Origin: Hyphomicrobiales bacterium
Lineage (GTDB): Bacteria > Pseudomonadota > Alphaproteobacteria > Rhizobiales > Beijerinckiaceae
Direction of reading: 5' to 3'
Length of the DNA stretch: 47,765 nt
NCBI GenBank assembly: GCA_003963405.1
Contig: RXIY01000017.1
Location: 1 to 47,765 of the forward strand
A program made the position numbers and the translations under genes. The notes beneath the pieces are model-generated. The model saw nothing but the letters and a program-made list of their open reading frames with translations. It had not been told where the DNA came from and ran no database searches. Shown here in pieces: positions 17,732 through 26,632 of this stretch. Each line of letters starts with the position of its first letter. Position 1 is the stretch's first letter.

Positions 17732-18523
17732 ATGACCCCCGAAGCCTCGCCGGTCGAGATCGCGATCGACGGCCCAATCGCGACGCTGACGCTGAACAGC
17801 CCCGGCTCGCGCAACGCCCTGTCGCGCGCGCTTATGGCCGATTTGTCGGCGGCGCTCGAGGATGTCGCCGCGCGGCGGGGCATTCGGGTCGTTTTGCTGC
17901 AGGCGGAGGGTTCGGCCTTTTGCGCCGGCCACGATCTCAAGGAGCTGACCGCCCGCCGCAACGACCCCGACCGCGGCCGCGCATTCTTCGAGGAGACCAT
18001 GCGCGCCTGCTCCGCGCTGATGCAGAGCATCGTGGCCCTGCCCCAGCCCGTCATCGCCGCCGTCGACGAGATGGCCACGGCCGCGGGTTGTCAGCTCGTG
18101 GCGAGCTGCGATCTCGCCGTCGCCGGTCCGCGCGCGCGCTTCTGCACGCCGGGCGTCGACATCGGCCTCTTTTGCTCGACCCCCGCCGTCGCCCTCGCCC
18201 GCGCCGTCGCGCCGAAACAGGCGATGGAGATGCTTCTGACCGGCGCGCCCATCGGGGCCGAGGAGGCGCTGCGCATCGGGCTCGTCAATCGCGTCTCTCC
18301 CGACGGCGCACGCACCGGCGCGCTGGCCCTCGCCGAGCAGATCGCCAGAAAATCACCGGAAGCCATCCGCTTCGGCAAACGCGCCTTCTACGCCCAGCGC
18401 GAGAAGCCGCTCGCGCAAGCCTATGCGCTCGCGAGCGCCGTCATGACCGAGAACATGCTGGCCGACGACGCCAAGGAGGGGATCGCGGCCTTTCTGGAAA
18501 AGCGCGCGCCGGCCTGGGGCTGA
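17732..18523 (+). CDS. Crotonase-fold protein of the ECHDC3 type
   Basis: A 263-residue enoyl-CoA hydratase/isomerase superfamily protein. The CoA-binding and oxyanion region is FCAGHDLKEL near residue 67. The two segments that carry the catalytic Glu residues in true hydratases read AAGCQLVASCDLA and TPGVDIGLFCS here, so both Glu positions (Glu144 and Glu164 in rat crotonase) appear replaced, by Gln and Gly. The same two segments are characteristic of the ECHDC3 group. Thus it probably binds an acyl-CoA but is unlikely to be a standard hydratase. The C-terminal helix carries the usual FLEKRAPAW motif. Its neighbours (PBP1A and convergent ccmB) give no clue to its role. Confidence 0.85.
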   Translation: MTPEASPVEIAIDGPIATLTLNSPGSRNALSRALMADLSAALEDVAARRGIRVVLLQAEGSAFCAGHDLKELTARRNDPDRGRAFFEETMRACSALMQSIVALPQPVIAAVDEMATAAGCQLVASCDLAVAGPRARFCTPGVDIGLFCSTPAVALARAVAPKQAMEMLLTGAPIGAEEALRIGLVNRVSPDGARTGALALAEQIARKSPEAIRFGKRAFYAQREKPLAQAYALASAVMTENMLADDAKEGIAAFLEKRAPAWG

Positions 18524-18541
18524 GCGGCCGGGCGCGGCGGC

Positions 18542-19213
18542 TCACTCCCCGAGATTGCGCAGCGCCGCGGCGGCCGCGAAGGGACAGAGCGCCAAAGCGA
18601 CGAGGGTGATGGCGCAGAGGATGGAGAAGGGCGACAGGAAGGGGACCGTGCCCCCCGTCGCGGCCTCCGACGCCGAGACGCCGAAGATCAGCACCGGGAT
18701 CGTCAGCGGCAGGACGAGCAGCGCCATGAGCAGGCCGCCGCGCCGCACGGTGACGGTCGCCGCCGCGCCGATCGCGCCGATGAGGGTCAGCGCCGGCGTG
18801 CCGACGAGGAGCGTCGCCACGACGCCGGCGAGCGCCATCGTCTCCTGCTGGAGCATCAGGCCCAGAAAGGGCGCCGCGACGATGAGCGGCAGCCCCGTCG
18901 CCGCCCAATGCGCCGCGCATTTGACGAGCACGGCGAGTTCCAGCGGCGTATCGGAAAGATGCAGGAGATCGAGCGAGCCGTCCTCGGCGTCCGCCTGAAA
19001 CAGCCGGTCGAAGGCGAGAAGGCTCGCGAGCAGCGCCGCGATCCACAGGATCGCCGGACCGATGCGCGCCAAGAGATTGGGGTCCGGCCCGACCGCGAAG
19101 GGCACGATGGCGACGAGGGTGAGGAAGAACACGACGCCCATGGCGCCCGAGCCGCCGACCCGCCGGGCGATGCGCCATTCGCGCAGGAAGAGGGCGGAAA
19201 CCGGCGCGGTCAT
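18542..19213 (-). CDS. ccmB: Haem exporter membrane protein CcmB
   Basis: A 223-residue membrane protein with six predicted helices, the size and topology of CcmB. It opens with FLREWRIARR, the basic cytoplasmic N-terminus typical of the family, and contains the conserved DRLFQADAEDGSLD segment after the second helix. With CcmA it forms the ABC complex that releases haem-loaded CcmE from CcmC during cytochrome c maturation. Its ATG overlaps the ccmA stop (ATGA). The long N-terminal extension of the open frame belongs to the shadow of ccmA and was removed. ccmC and ccmD, which usually follow, are absent; the next gene is convergent and only 18 bases away. Confidence 0.93.
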   Translation of the reverse strand: MTAPVSALFLREWRIARRVGGSGAMGVVFFLTLVAIVPFAVGPDPNLLARIGPAILWIAALLASLLAFDRLFQADAEDGSLDLLHLSDTPLELAVLVKCAAHWAATGLPLIVAAPFLGLMLQQETMALAGVVATLLVGTPALTLIGAIGAAATVTVRRGGLLMALLVLPLTIPVLIFGVSASEAATGGTVPFLSPFSILCAITLVALALCPFAAAAALRNLGE

Positions 19214-19884
19214 TGCGGGGCTCCGAGCGGCAGTTCGCCCGCCTCCTCGAGCCCCAATGGCTCGTGGGTCGCGGCGACGATGAGTCCGCCGAGGGCGCAA
19301 TGATCGCGCAGCACGGCGGCGAATTTCTCGCGCGAGGCGCGGTCGAGCGCGGTCAGGGGCTCGTCGAGCAGCCACAGCGGCCGGAAGGCGACGAGCAGCC
19401 GCGCGAGCGCCGCGCGCCGTTTCTGCCCCGCCGACAGCGCCCCGAAAGGCGCATGGCGCGCATGGGTGAGCCCGACCATCGCGAGCGCCTCGGCGACCGG
19501 GCGGCTGCGGCGATCCTCCCCCCGGCCAAGATAATTCGCCCAGAAATCGAGATTCTCCTCGAGCGTGAGCGCCGCCTTCATGCCGTCGGCGTGGGCAAGG
19601 TAATGCGCCGACTGGGCAAGCTCGCGATCCTCTCCCACCCCCTCGAGCGCGACTGTTCCGGCCGCCATGGGCAGCAGGCCGGCGATCGCCCGCAGCAAGG
19701 TGGATTTGCCGACGCCGTTGCGCCCGGTCACGACCAGCGCCTCGCCGCCCGAAAGCGAGAAACTCACGCCCGACAAGACGGGCCGGCCGCCGCGCGCGAC
19801 GGCGAGATTCTCGACCCTGAGCTTCGGGACGGCGTGGCGCTCGGCGTGGGGAGCGGCGTGAGGGCGCTTCGGGCTTGTCTCCAT
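19210..19884 (-). CDS. ccmA: Haem exporter ATP-binding protein CcmA
   Basis: A 224-residue ABC ATPase: Walker A TGRNGVGKSTLL, signature LSAGQKRR, Walker B LWLLDEPLTALD and H-loop ATHEP. The DGMKAALTLEENLDFW segment is characteristic of CcmA. It powers CcmB-dependent release of holo-CcmE in system I cytochrome c biogenesis. The start at 19884 (METSPKR) is a choice: the frame stays open for 39 more codons, no strong ribosome site is visible, and the conserved domain begins at about residue 20. It is translationally coupled to ccmB. The partner genes ccmI, ccmE, ccmF and ccmH lie about 23 kb away in this window. Confidence 0.93.
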   Translation of the reverse strand: METSPKRPHAAPHAERHAVPKLRVENLAVARGGRPVLSGVSFSLSGGEALVVTGRNGVGKSTLLRAIAGLLPMAAGTVALEGVGEDRELAQSAHYLAHADGMKAALTLEENLDFWANYLGRGEDRRSRPVAEALAMVGLTHARHAPFGALSAGQKRRAALARLLVAFRPLWLLDEPLTALDRASREKFAAVLRDHCALGGLIVAATHEPLGLEEAGELPLGAPQ

Positions 19885-20037
19885 CGGGGAAGCCAATAGA
19901 GAAAGCCGCGCCAAAGCGCCATAGGCGCCGCGCCCGCCCGCTTGCCCGGCGGAGAGGCGCACTGGCGCGCGGGGGCTCGGGGTGATAAGGGACGCGATCA
20001 CTTCAAGGGGGCCTTCCGCCCCGATTCTTCGTGAAAC

Positions 20038-21324
20038 ATGTGCGCGCGGCGCGCCAGGCCATCAGGGACTGCGAATTCAGTGACGAGACACAGAAGCCTC
20101 TCGGATTACGCGTCGCGGCGATTCCGCCTTGCCGGCAACGCCCTCCTCGAATTCAACAATCCGTTCTTCGCCCAGATCGACAAGCTGAAGGCGGACTTCG
20201 AGGCCAATGGCGTCCATTTCGTCAGCTTCGCCAATTACGACTATCTGGGCCTCGCCAACCATCCGCGCATCCGCGAGGCGGCCAAAGAGGAGGTCGACGG
20301 ACTCGGCATTGGCGCGCTCGCCTCGCGGCTCGTCGGCGGCGAACGCACGACGCACAAGCAATTCGAGGCCGAGATCGCCAAATTCATCGGCATGGAAAGC
20401 GCGCTGGCGCTCGTCTCCGGCTATCTCGCCAATGTGACGACCATCGCCTATCTCATGAACGGCAAGCGCGACGCCATCTTCATCGACGAGCTCGCGCACA
20501 ACAGCATCGTTTATGGCGCCGAGGGCGCGCCGGCCCATGTCGTGAAGTTCCGTCACAACGACATGGACCATCTCGACCATCTGCTGGCCCGCCACCGCGA
20601 GGAATATCGCAACGTGCTCGTGGTGGTCGAGGGCGTCTACAGCATGGACGGCGACACGGCCGACCTGCCGCGCCTCTATGCGCTCAAGGACAAATACAAG
20701 ATCTGGCTGATGGTCGACGAGGCCCATTCCCTCGGCGTCCTCGGCGCGACAGGCCGCGGCCTCGCCGAGCATCAGGGCGTTGATCCGGGCCACATCGATC
20801 TGATCATCGGCACGCTTTCAAAGAGTCTCGCGTCCTGCGGCGGCTATGTCTGCGCCAAAAAGGAAGTGATCGACTGGTTCCGCTTCACGCTTCCGGGCTT
20901 CGTTTACAGCGTCGGCTTCTCGCCCGTCGTTCTCGCGGCGGCGCGCACCGCGCTGACGCTCATGCAGGAAGAGACCTGGCGCATCGACAAGCTTGCGAAA
21001 AACGCCGAACTCTTCCGCCAGGTGGCGCACGAAAACGGCTTCTCGACGGGCCCGGCCATCGGCCGCGGCGTGGTGCCGATCCTCTTCGAGAGCGACCTCG
21101 AAACCATGTGGGCGGCGCGTCACCTGCTCGAAAAGGGCTATTACGTGCCCCCGGTCGTGCGCATCGGCGTGCCCAAGGATGGGCCGCGTCTTCGTTTCTT
21201 CTTCTCCGCCAATCACACGGAGGCCGAAATCCGCGGCGTGGTCCAGGCGCTGCGCGAGATTCCGCCCGTCTCTGAAGAAGCGCAGCGCATCGTGGCCGCC
21301 GCCATGTCCGGCGCCGCCGCGTGA
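20038..21324 (+). CDS. Alpha-oxoamine synthase, serine palmitoyltransferase-like
   Basis: A PLP enzyme of up to 428 residues in the family of serine palmitoyltransferase (SPT), 8-amino-7-oxononanoate synthase and KBL, which condense an amino acid with an acyl thioester. Visible motifs are the substrate segment NYDYLGLANHP, DELAHNSIVYG with the PLP-stacking His, EGVYSMDGD, the cofactor Asp-His in VDEAHSLGVLG, and the Schiff-base lysine in GTLSKSLASCGGY (K262). DELAHNS and the region YALKDKYK...VDEAHS resemble the LCB2 subunit of eukaryotic SPT. Biotin synthesis is unlikely because no bio gene is nearby and the next three genes look like sphingolipid enzymes. The start may instead be the GTG at 20080. 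It heads a four-gene operon. The superfamily is certain; SPT activity is inferred. Confidence 0.85.
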   Translation: MCARRARPSGTANSVTRHRSLSDYASRRFRLAGNALLEFNNPFFAQIDKLKADFEANGVHFVSFANYDYLGLANHPRIREAAKEEVDGLGIGALASRLVGGERTTHKQFEAEIAKFIGMESALALVSGYLANVTTIAYLMNGKRDAIFIDELAHNSIVYGAEGAPAHVVKFRHNDMDHLDHLLARHREEYRNVLVVVEGVYSMDGDTADLPRLYALKDKYKIWLMVDEAHSLGVLGATGRGLAEHQGVDPGHIDLIIGTLSKSLASCGGYVCAKKEVIDWFRFTLPGFVYSVGFSPVVLAAARTALTLMQEETWRIDKLAKNAELFRQVAHENGFSTGPAIGRGVVPILFESDLETMWAARHLLEKGYYVPPVVRIGVPKDGPRLRFFFSANHTEAEIRGVVQALREIPPVSEEAQRIVAAAMSGAAA

Positions 21325-21392
21325 ACGCGGCGCCTTCCGCGTCATCTTGACGCCCTTTTGCGCAGAGTTTTTGAAGAGTAGGAATTTGAGAT

Positions 21393-22553
21393 ATGGCGCG
21401 AATCGACATCGTTCCGGTCGCGGGACTTTCGCATTTTCTTACCTTTTGCAAGCTGCCGCGCCTTCTCTACAAGGGCGCGCCGGGTTTCGCGGCGCCGCTC
21501 GACCTCGAACGCTGGACGCTCTTCGCCCATTTCCTCAATCCGCATTACAAGCTCGTCGAGGACCAGAAATTCCTCGCCCGCCGCGACGGGGAATGGGTCG
21601 GCCGCATCTCCGCCCATGTCTACAAGGACGGGATCACGCCCGTCGGCGCAAGCCCGGCGCAATTCGGCGCGCTCGACGCCGTGGATGATCCCGCGGTCGT
21701 CCGGGCGCTGACGGAGGCCGCCGAGGGCTGGCTCGCGGAAAAGGGCGCGACCCGAATCAACGGCCCCTTCTCGCCGACCATCAATGGCGAATGCGGCATG
21801 CTGGTCGAGGGCTTCGAGGCGACGCCCATGATTTTCATGCCCTGGCACCCGCCCTATCTCTCGCGCCATCTGGAGGCGCTGGGCTATGGCAAGGCCAAGG
21901 ATCTCCTCTCCTATCGCTTCGCCATCGACGAGGCCCTGCTCAACGAGAAGCCCCGCATCACCAGCCGCAAGGAATGGCGCGACCGCCTGACGCTTCGCCC
22001 GCTCGATATGGCGAAGCTCAAGACGGCCGAGACGGCTCTGATGGAGGAGCTTTTCAACGACGGCTGGAGCGAGAACTGGGGCTTCGTGCCCTTCACCAAG
22101 GCGGAGTTCGACTCGACGGCCGACGCGCTCAAGCTCGTCATGCCGCCGGAATTCGGCGTCGTCGCCGAGCTCGACGGCAAGCCGCAGTCCTTCGTCATCG
22201 CGCTGCCTAATCTCTTCGAGATCGTCTCCGATTTCGACGGCCGGCTTTTCCCCTTCGGCCTGCCGAAGCTGATTTCGCGCATGCGCAACCACAAATTCGA
22301 CGCGGCGCGCATCGTTTTGCTCGGCACGCGCAAGGCGTTGCAGAACAGCGCCACCGGCGGCGCCGTTCTGCTCGGCATGATCGAGGAGATGCGCCGGCGC
22401 GGCGCCTCGGCCTCGCTCAGGAATCTCGAAGCCGGCTGGGTGCTCGAGGACAATATCGCCATGCGCCGTCCGATCGAAATGTTCGGCGGGCAGATCGACA
22501 AGATCCACCGCATTTACGAGAAGCGTCTCGACAGTTCGGGAGCATCTTCATGA
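21393..22553 (+). CDS. GNAT-fold N-acyltransferase, candidate bacterial ceramide synthase
   Basis: A 386-residue protein of the large GNAT-like family that begins with a LPRLLYKGAPGFAAPL motif. The N-terminal part has WVGRISAHVYKDG and INGPFSPTINGECGMLVEGF. The second half carries a further acyltransferase-like module (ISRMRNHKFDAARIVLLGTRK, then GGAVLLGMIEEM). There is no signal peptide or clear membrane helix, so it is a cytoplasmic or peripheral protein. The ceramide synthase of Caulobacter is described as a GNAT-type N-acyltransferase unrelated to eukaryotic CerS. The position here between an SPT-like and a dihydroceramide-desaturase-like gene makes N-acylation of a long-chain base the best guess. 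AGGAAT lies upstream; the stop overlaps the next start by 4 bases. Confidence 0.75.
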   Translation: MARIDIVPVAGLSHFLTFCKLPRLLYKGAPGFAAPLDLERWTLFAHFLNPHYKLVEDQKFLARRDGEWVGRISAHVYKDGITPVGASPAQFGALDAVDDPAVVRALTEAAEGWLAEKGATRINGPFSPTINGECGMLVEGFEATPMIFMPWHPPYLSRHLEALGYGKAKDLLSYRFAIDEALLNEKPRITSRKEWRDRLTLRPLDMAKLKTAETALMEELFNDGWSENWGFVPFTKAEFDSTADALKLVMPPEFGVVAELDGKPQSFVIALPNLFEIVSDFDGRLFPFGLPKLISRMRNHKFDAARIVLLGTRKALQNSATGGAVLLGMIEEMRRRGASASLRNLEAGWVLEDNIAMRRPIEMFGGQIDKIHRIYEKRLDSSGASS

Positions 22554-23545
22554 CCGGCATTTCCGTCACCGCCCAGGGCGCCGACCGCTCGCATGTCGAA
22601 CGCCGGCGCCAAATCCTCGAAAAATATCCGCAGGTGCGGGAGCTCTTCGGCAAGGACCCTGTTACCTTCAGGATCACCGCCGGCATATTCGCCCTGCAAT
22701 TCGCCATCTCCGCCTGGCTCGGCTGGCTCGGCCTCTCCTATTGGTGGCTGTCGCTCATCCTCGCGATTTGCGTCGGCGCCTTCGCCAATCACGCCAATTT
22801 CGTCGTCATTCACGACGCGATTCACAATTGCGTGTTCGAGAGCCCGCTCGCCAACAAATGGACGGCGATCCTCGCCGATCTGCCCAACGCCTTTCCGACC
22901 GCGATGGGCTTTCGCTGCTACCACATCAAGCACCATTCGCATCTCTCGGCCTATGATTACGACGCCGACATTCCGAGCGAATGGGAAGTCGAATGGGTGG
23001 GCAACAGCACATGGCGAAAGGCGCTTTGGCTCTTCGGCTTCCCCGCCATTCAGCTCGCGCGCCTGTCGCGGCTGAAGGGGACCGTGCCGATCATGGGCAA
23101 ATGGACCTATATCAACATCGCGGTCATCGTCGCCTTCGATCTCTTCATGCTCTGGGCCTTCGGCCCCAACGCCCTGCTCTATCTCTTCTTCTCCTTCTGG
23201 TTTTCGGTCGGCGGCCTGCATCCGTTGAGCGCGCGCTGGCTTCAGGAGCATTTCGCCTTCGGACCCGATCAGGGCACTTTCGACTATTACGGGCCGCTGA
23301 ACCGGCTCGCGCTCAACATCGGCTACCACAACGAGCACCACGACTTTCACGAAATTCCGTGGACGCGTCTCCCCGAGCTGAAGGCGATGGCGCCGGAATT
23401 CTACGATACGCTGCGCGCCCACCGTTCCTGGGTGGCGCTGCTCGTCACTTTCGTCTTCGATCCGACCTATTCGCTCGGCACGCGTTCTGAAAATGTCACG
23501 CAGGCGGCCGAACCTACCCCTCCGGTCGCGGCCCCCGCGGAGTAA
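22550..23545 (+). CDS. Sphingolipid delta-4 (dihydroceramide) desaturase homologue
   Basis: A 331-residue membrane di-iron desaturase. The three histidine boxes are HDAIH (88-92), HIKHHSH (125-131) and HNEHH (260-264). Several stretches parallel animal and fungal DES1/DEGS: the N-terminal HVERRRQILEKYPQVREL, the segment YYGPLNRLALNIGYHNEHHD, and LKAMAPEFYDTL. These are specific to the delta-4 sphingolipid branch rather than to bacterial acyl-lipid desaturases. Four hydrophobic segments fit a desaturase that faces the cytoplasm. The expected reaction is introduction of a 4,5-trans double bond into dihydroceramide; hydroxylation at C4 is an alternative known in this family. Translation is coupled to the previous gene (ATGA overlap). 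The final ~20 residues are a Pro/Ala-rich tail. Confidence 0.88.
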   Translation: MTGISVTAQGADRSHVERRRQILEKYPQVRELFGKDPVTFRITAGIFALQFAISAWLGWLGLSYWWLSLILAICVGAFANHANFVVIHDAIHNCVFESPLANKWTAILADLPNAFPTAMGFRCYHIKHHSHLSAYDYDADIPSEWEVEWVGNSTWRKALWLFGFPAIQLARLSRLKGTVPIMGKWTYINIAVIVAFDLFMLWAFGPNALLYLFFSFWFSVGGLHPLSARWLQEHFAFGPDQGTFDYYGPLNRLALNIGYHNEHHDFHEIPWTRLPELKAMAPEFYDTLRAHRSWVALLVTFVFDPTYSLGTRSENVTQAAEPTPPVAAPAE

Positions 23546-23550
23546 GCCAA

Positions 23551-24198
23551 ATGACGCAGGACACCAGAACCGAAGCGCTCGACGCCTCGCCGCGCCTGTT
23601 CGAGAGCGACCTTCTGGACAAGCTCTCGCGCGTGCATCATCTCACGCCGGTGATCGTCTATACGCCGATCATTCTGGGCCTGACCTTCTATTCGCTGTCA
23701 TCCGTCGGCGCCGGACTGCTGCTCGCCGGACTCCTCATCGGCTATGTCGCCTGGACGCTGACCGAATATCTCGGCCATCGCTATCTCTTCCATACGGTGT
23801 TTTCGCTGCCCTTCGGGCTCGGACCGCGTTTCCAGTTCCTGATCCACGGCGTGCATCACATCTATCCCAACGACCCGCTGCGGCTCGTGATGCCCCCGCT
23901 CCTTTCGGCGCCGATCATGCTGATCGCGCTCGCGATCATCCGCCCGCTGTTCGGCGCGAGCTTCTGCTGGCCGGTGCTCGCGGGCTTCATGACGGGCTAT
24001 GTCATCTATGATTGCGTGCACTATTGGACGCATCACGGCCAGCCGACCTCGGACTTCGGCAAGTGGGTGAAGCGGCTCCATATGCTTCACCATTTCCGCG
24101 ACGCCGAGAAAGGCTTCGGCGTCCACGCGATCTGGTGGGATTACGTCTTCGGCACGGCCTATCGGAAGGAAGAGACGCCGGGGACGAAGGCGGTCTGA
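23551..24198 (+). CDS. Fatty acid 2-hydroxylase-like membrane protein
   Basis: A 215-residue protein of the fatty acid hydroxylase superfamily. It has four hydrophobic segments and the histidine clusters GHRYLFH (75-81), HGVHH (99-103), CVHYWTHHG (155-163), HMLHHF (177-182) and GFGVH (188-192). Spacing and context such as NDPLRLVMPP and GFGVHAIWWDYVFGT follow eukaryotic FA2H/Scs7, which 2-hydroxylate the fatty acid of ceramides. The cytochrome b5 domain of many eukaryotic forms is missing, so electrons must come from another carrier. It begins 5 bases after the desaturase stop, with GGAG overlapping that stop. It is the last gene of the operon. A carotenoid or sterol hydroxylase is less likely given the motif context. 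Confidence 0.86.
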   Translation: MTQDTRTEALDASPRLFESDLLDKLSRVHHLTPVIVYTPIILGLTFYSLSSVGAGLLLAGLLIGYVAWTLTEYLGHRYLFHTVFSLPFGLGPRFQFLIHGVHHIYPNDPLRLVMPPLLSAPIMLIALAIIRPLFGASFCWPVLAGFMTGYVIYDCVHYWTHHGQPTSDFGKWVKRLHMLHHFRDAEKGFGVHAIWWDYVFGTAYRKEETPGTKAV

Positions 24199-24250
24199 GC
24201 CACAAAGGCTTGATCCAAGTCGGCGAAGCAAGGACGCCAACCTTTCCGGC

Positions 24251-24342
24251 GTCGTGCCCGCGCTTGTCGCGGGCATCCACGGCCCCACTCGGCGGCGCTG
24301 TTGCGGCCCGGCGTGGAGGGCCGGGACGGGCCCGGCCATGAC
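24251..24342. repeat. Two dispersed palindromic repeats between convergent genes
   Basis: The first palindrome is TGCCCGCG-CTTGT-CGCGGGCA at 24255-24275, followed by TCCACG. The second, at 24319-24342, reads on the minus strand GTCATGGCCGGGCCCG and closely matches the repeat at 44815-44839. Such palindromes are scattered through Rhizobiales genomes. They may also end transcription between the hydroxylase gene and ligA. Confidence 0.6.
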
Positions 24343-24361
24343 GGTTGAGACGATCGTTCTC

Positions 24362-26602
<2,241 letters not shown>

Positions 26603-26632
26603 CTATCGCGCGCGGGGCCTTTCGGCGAGAGC

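Noticed and set aside
15290-17932. 880-codon open frame on the minus strand opposite mrcA
   Set aside because: It is a shadow of the PBP1A gene; it lacks a ribosome site and any recognisable domain.
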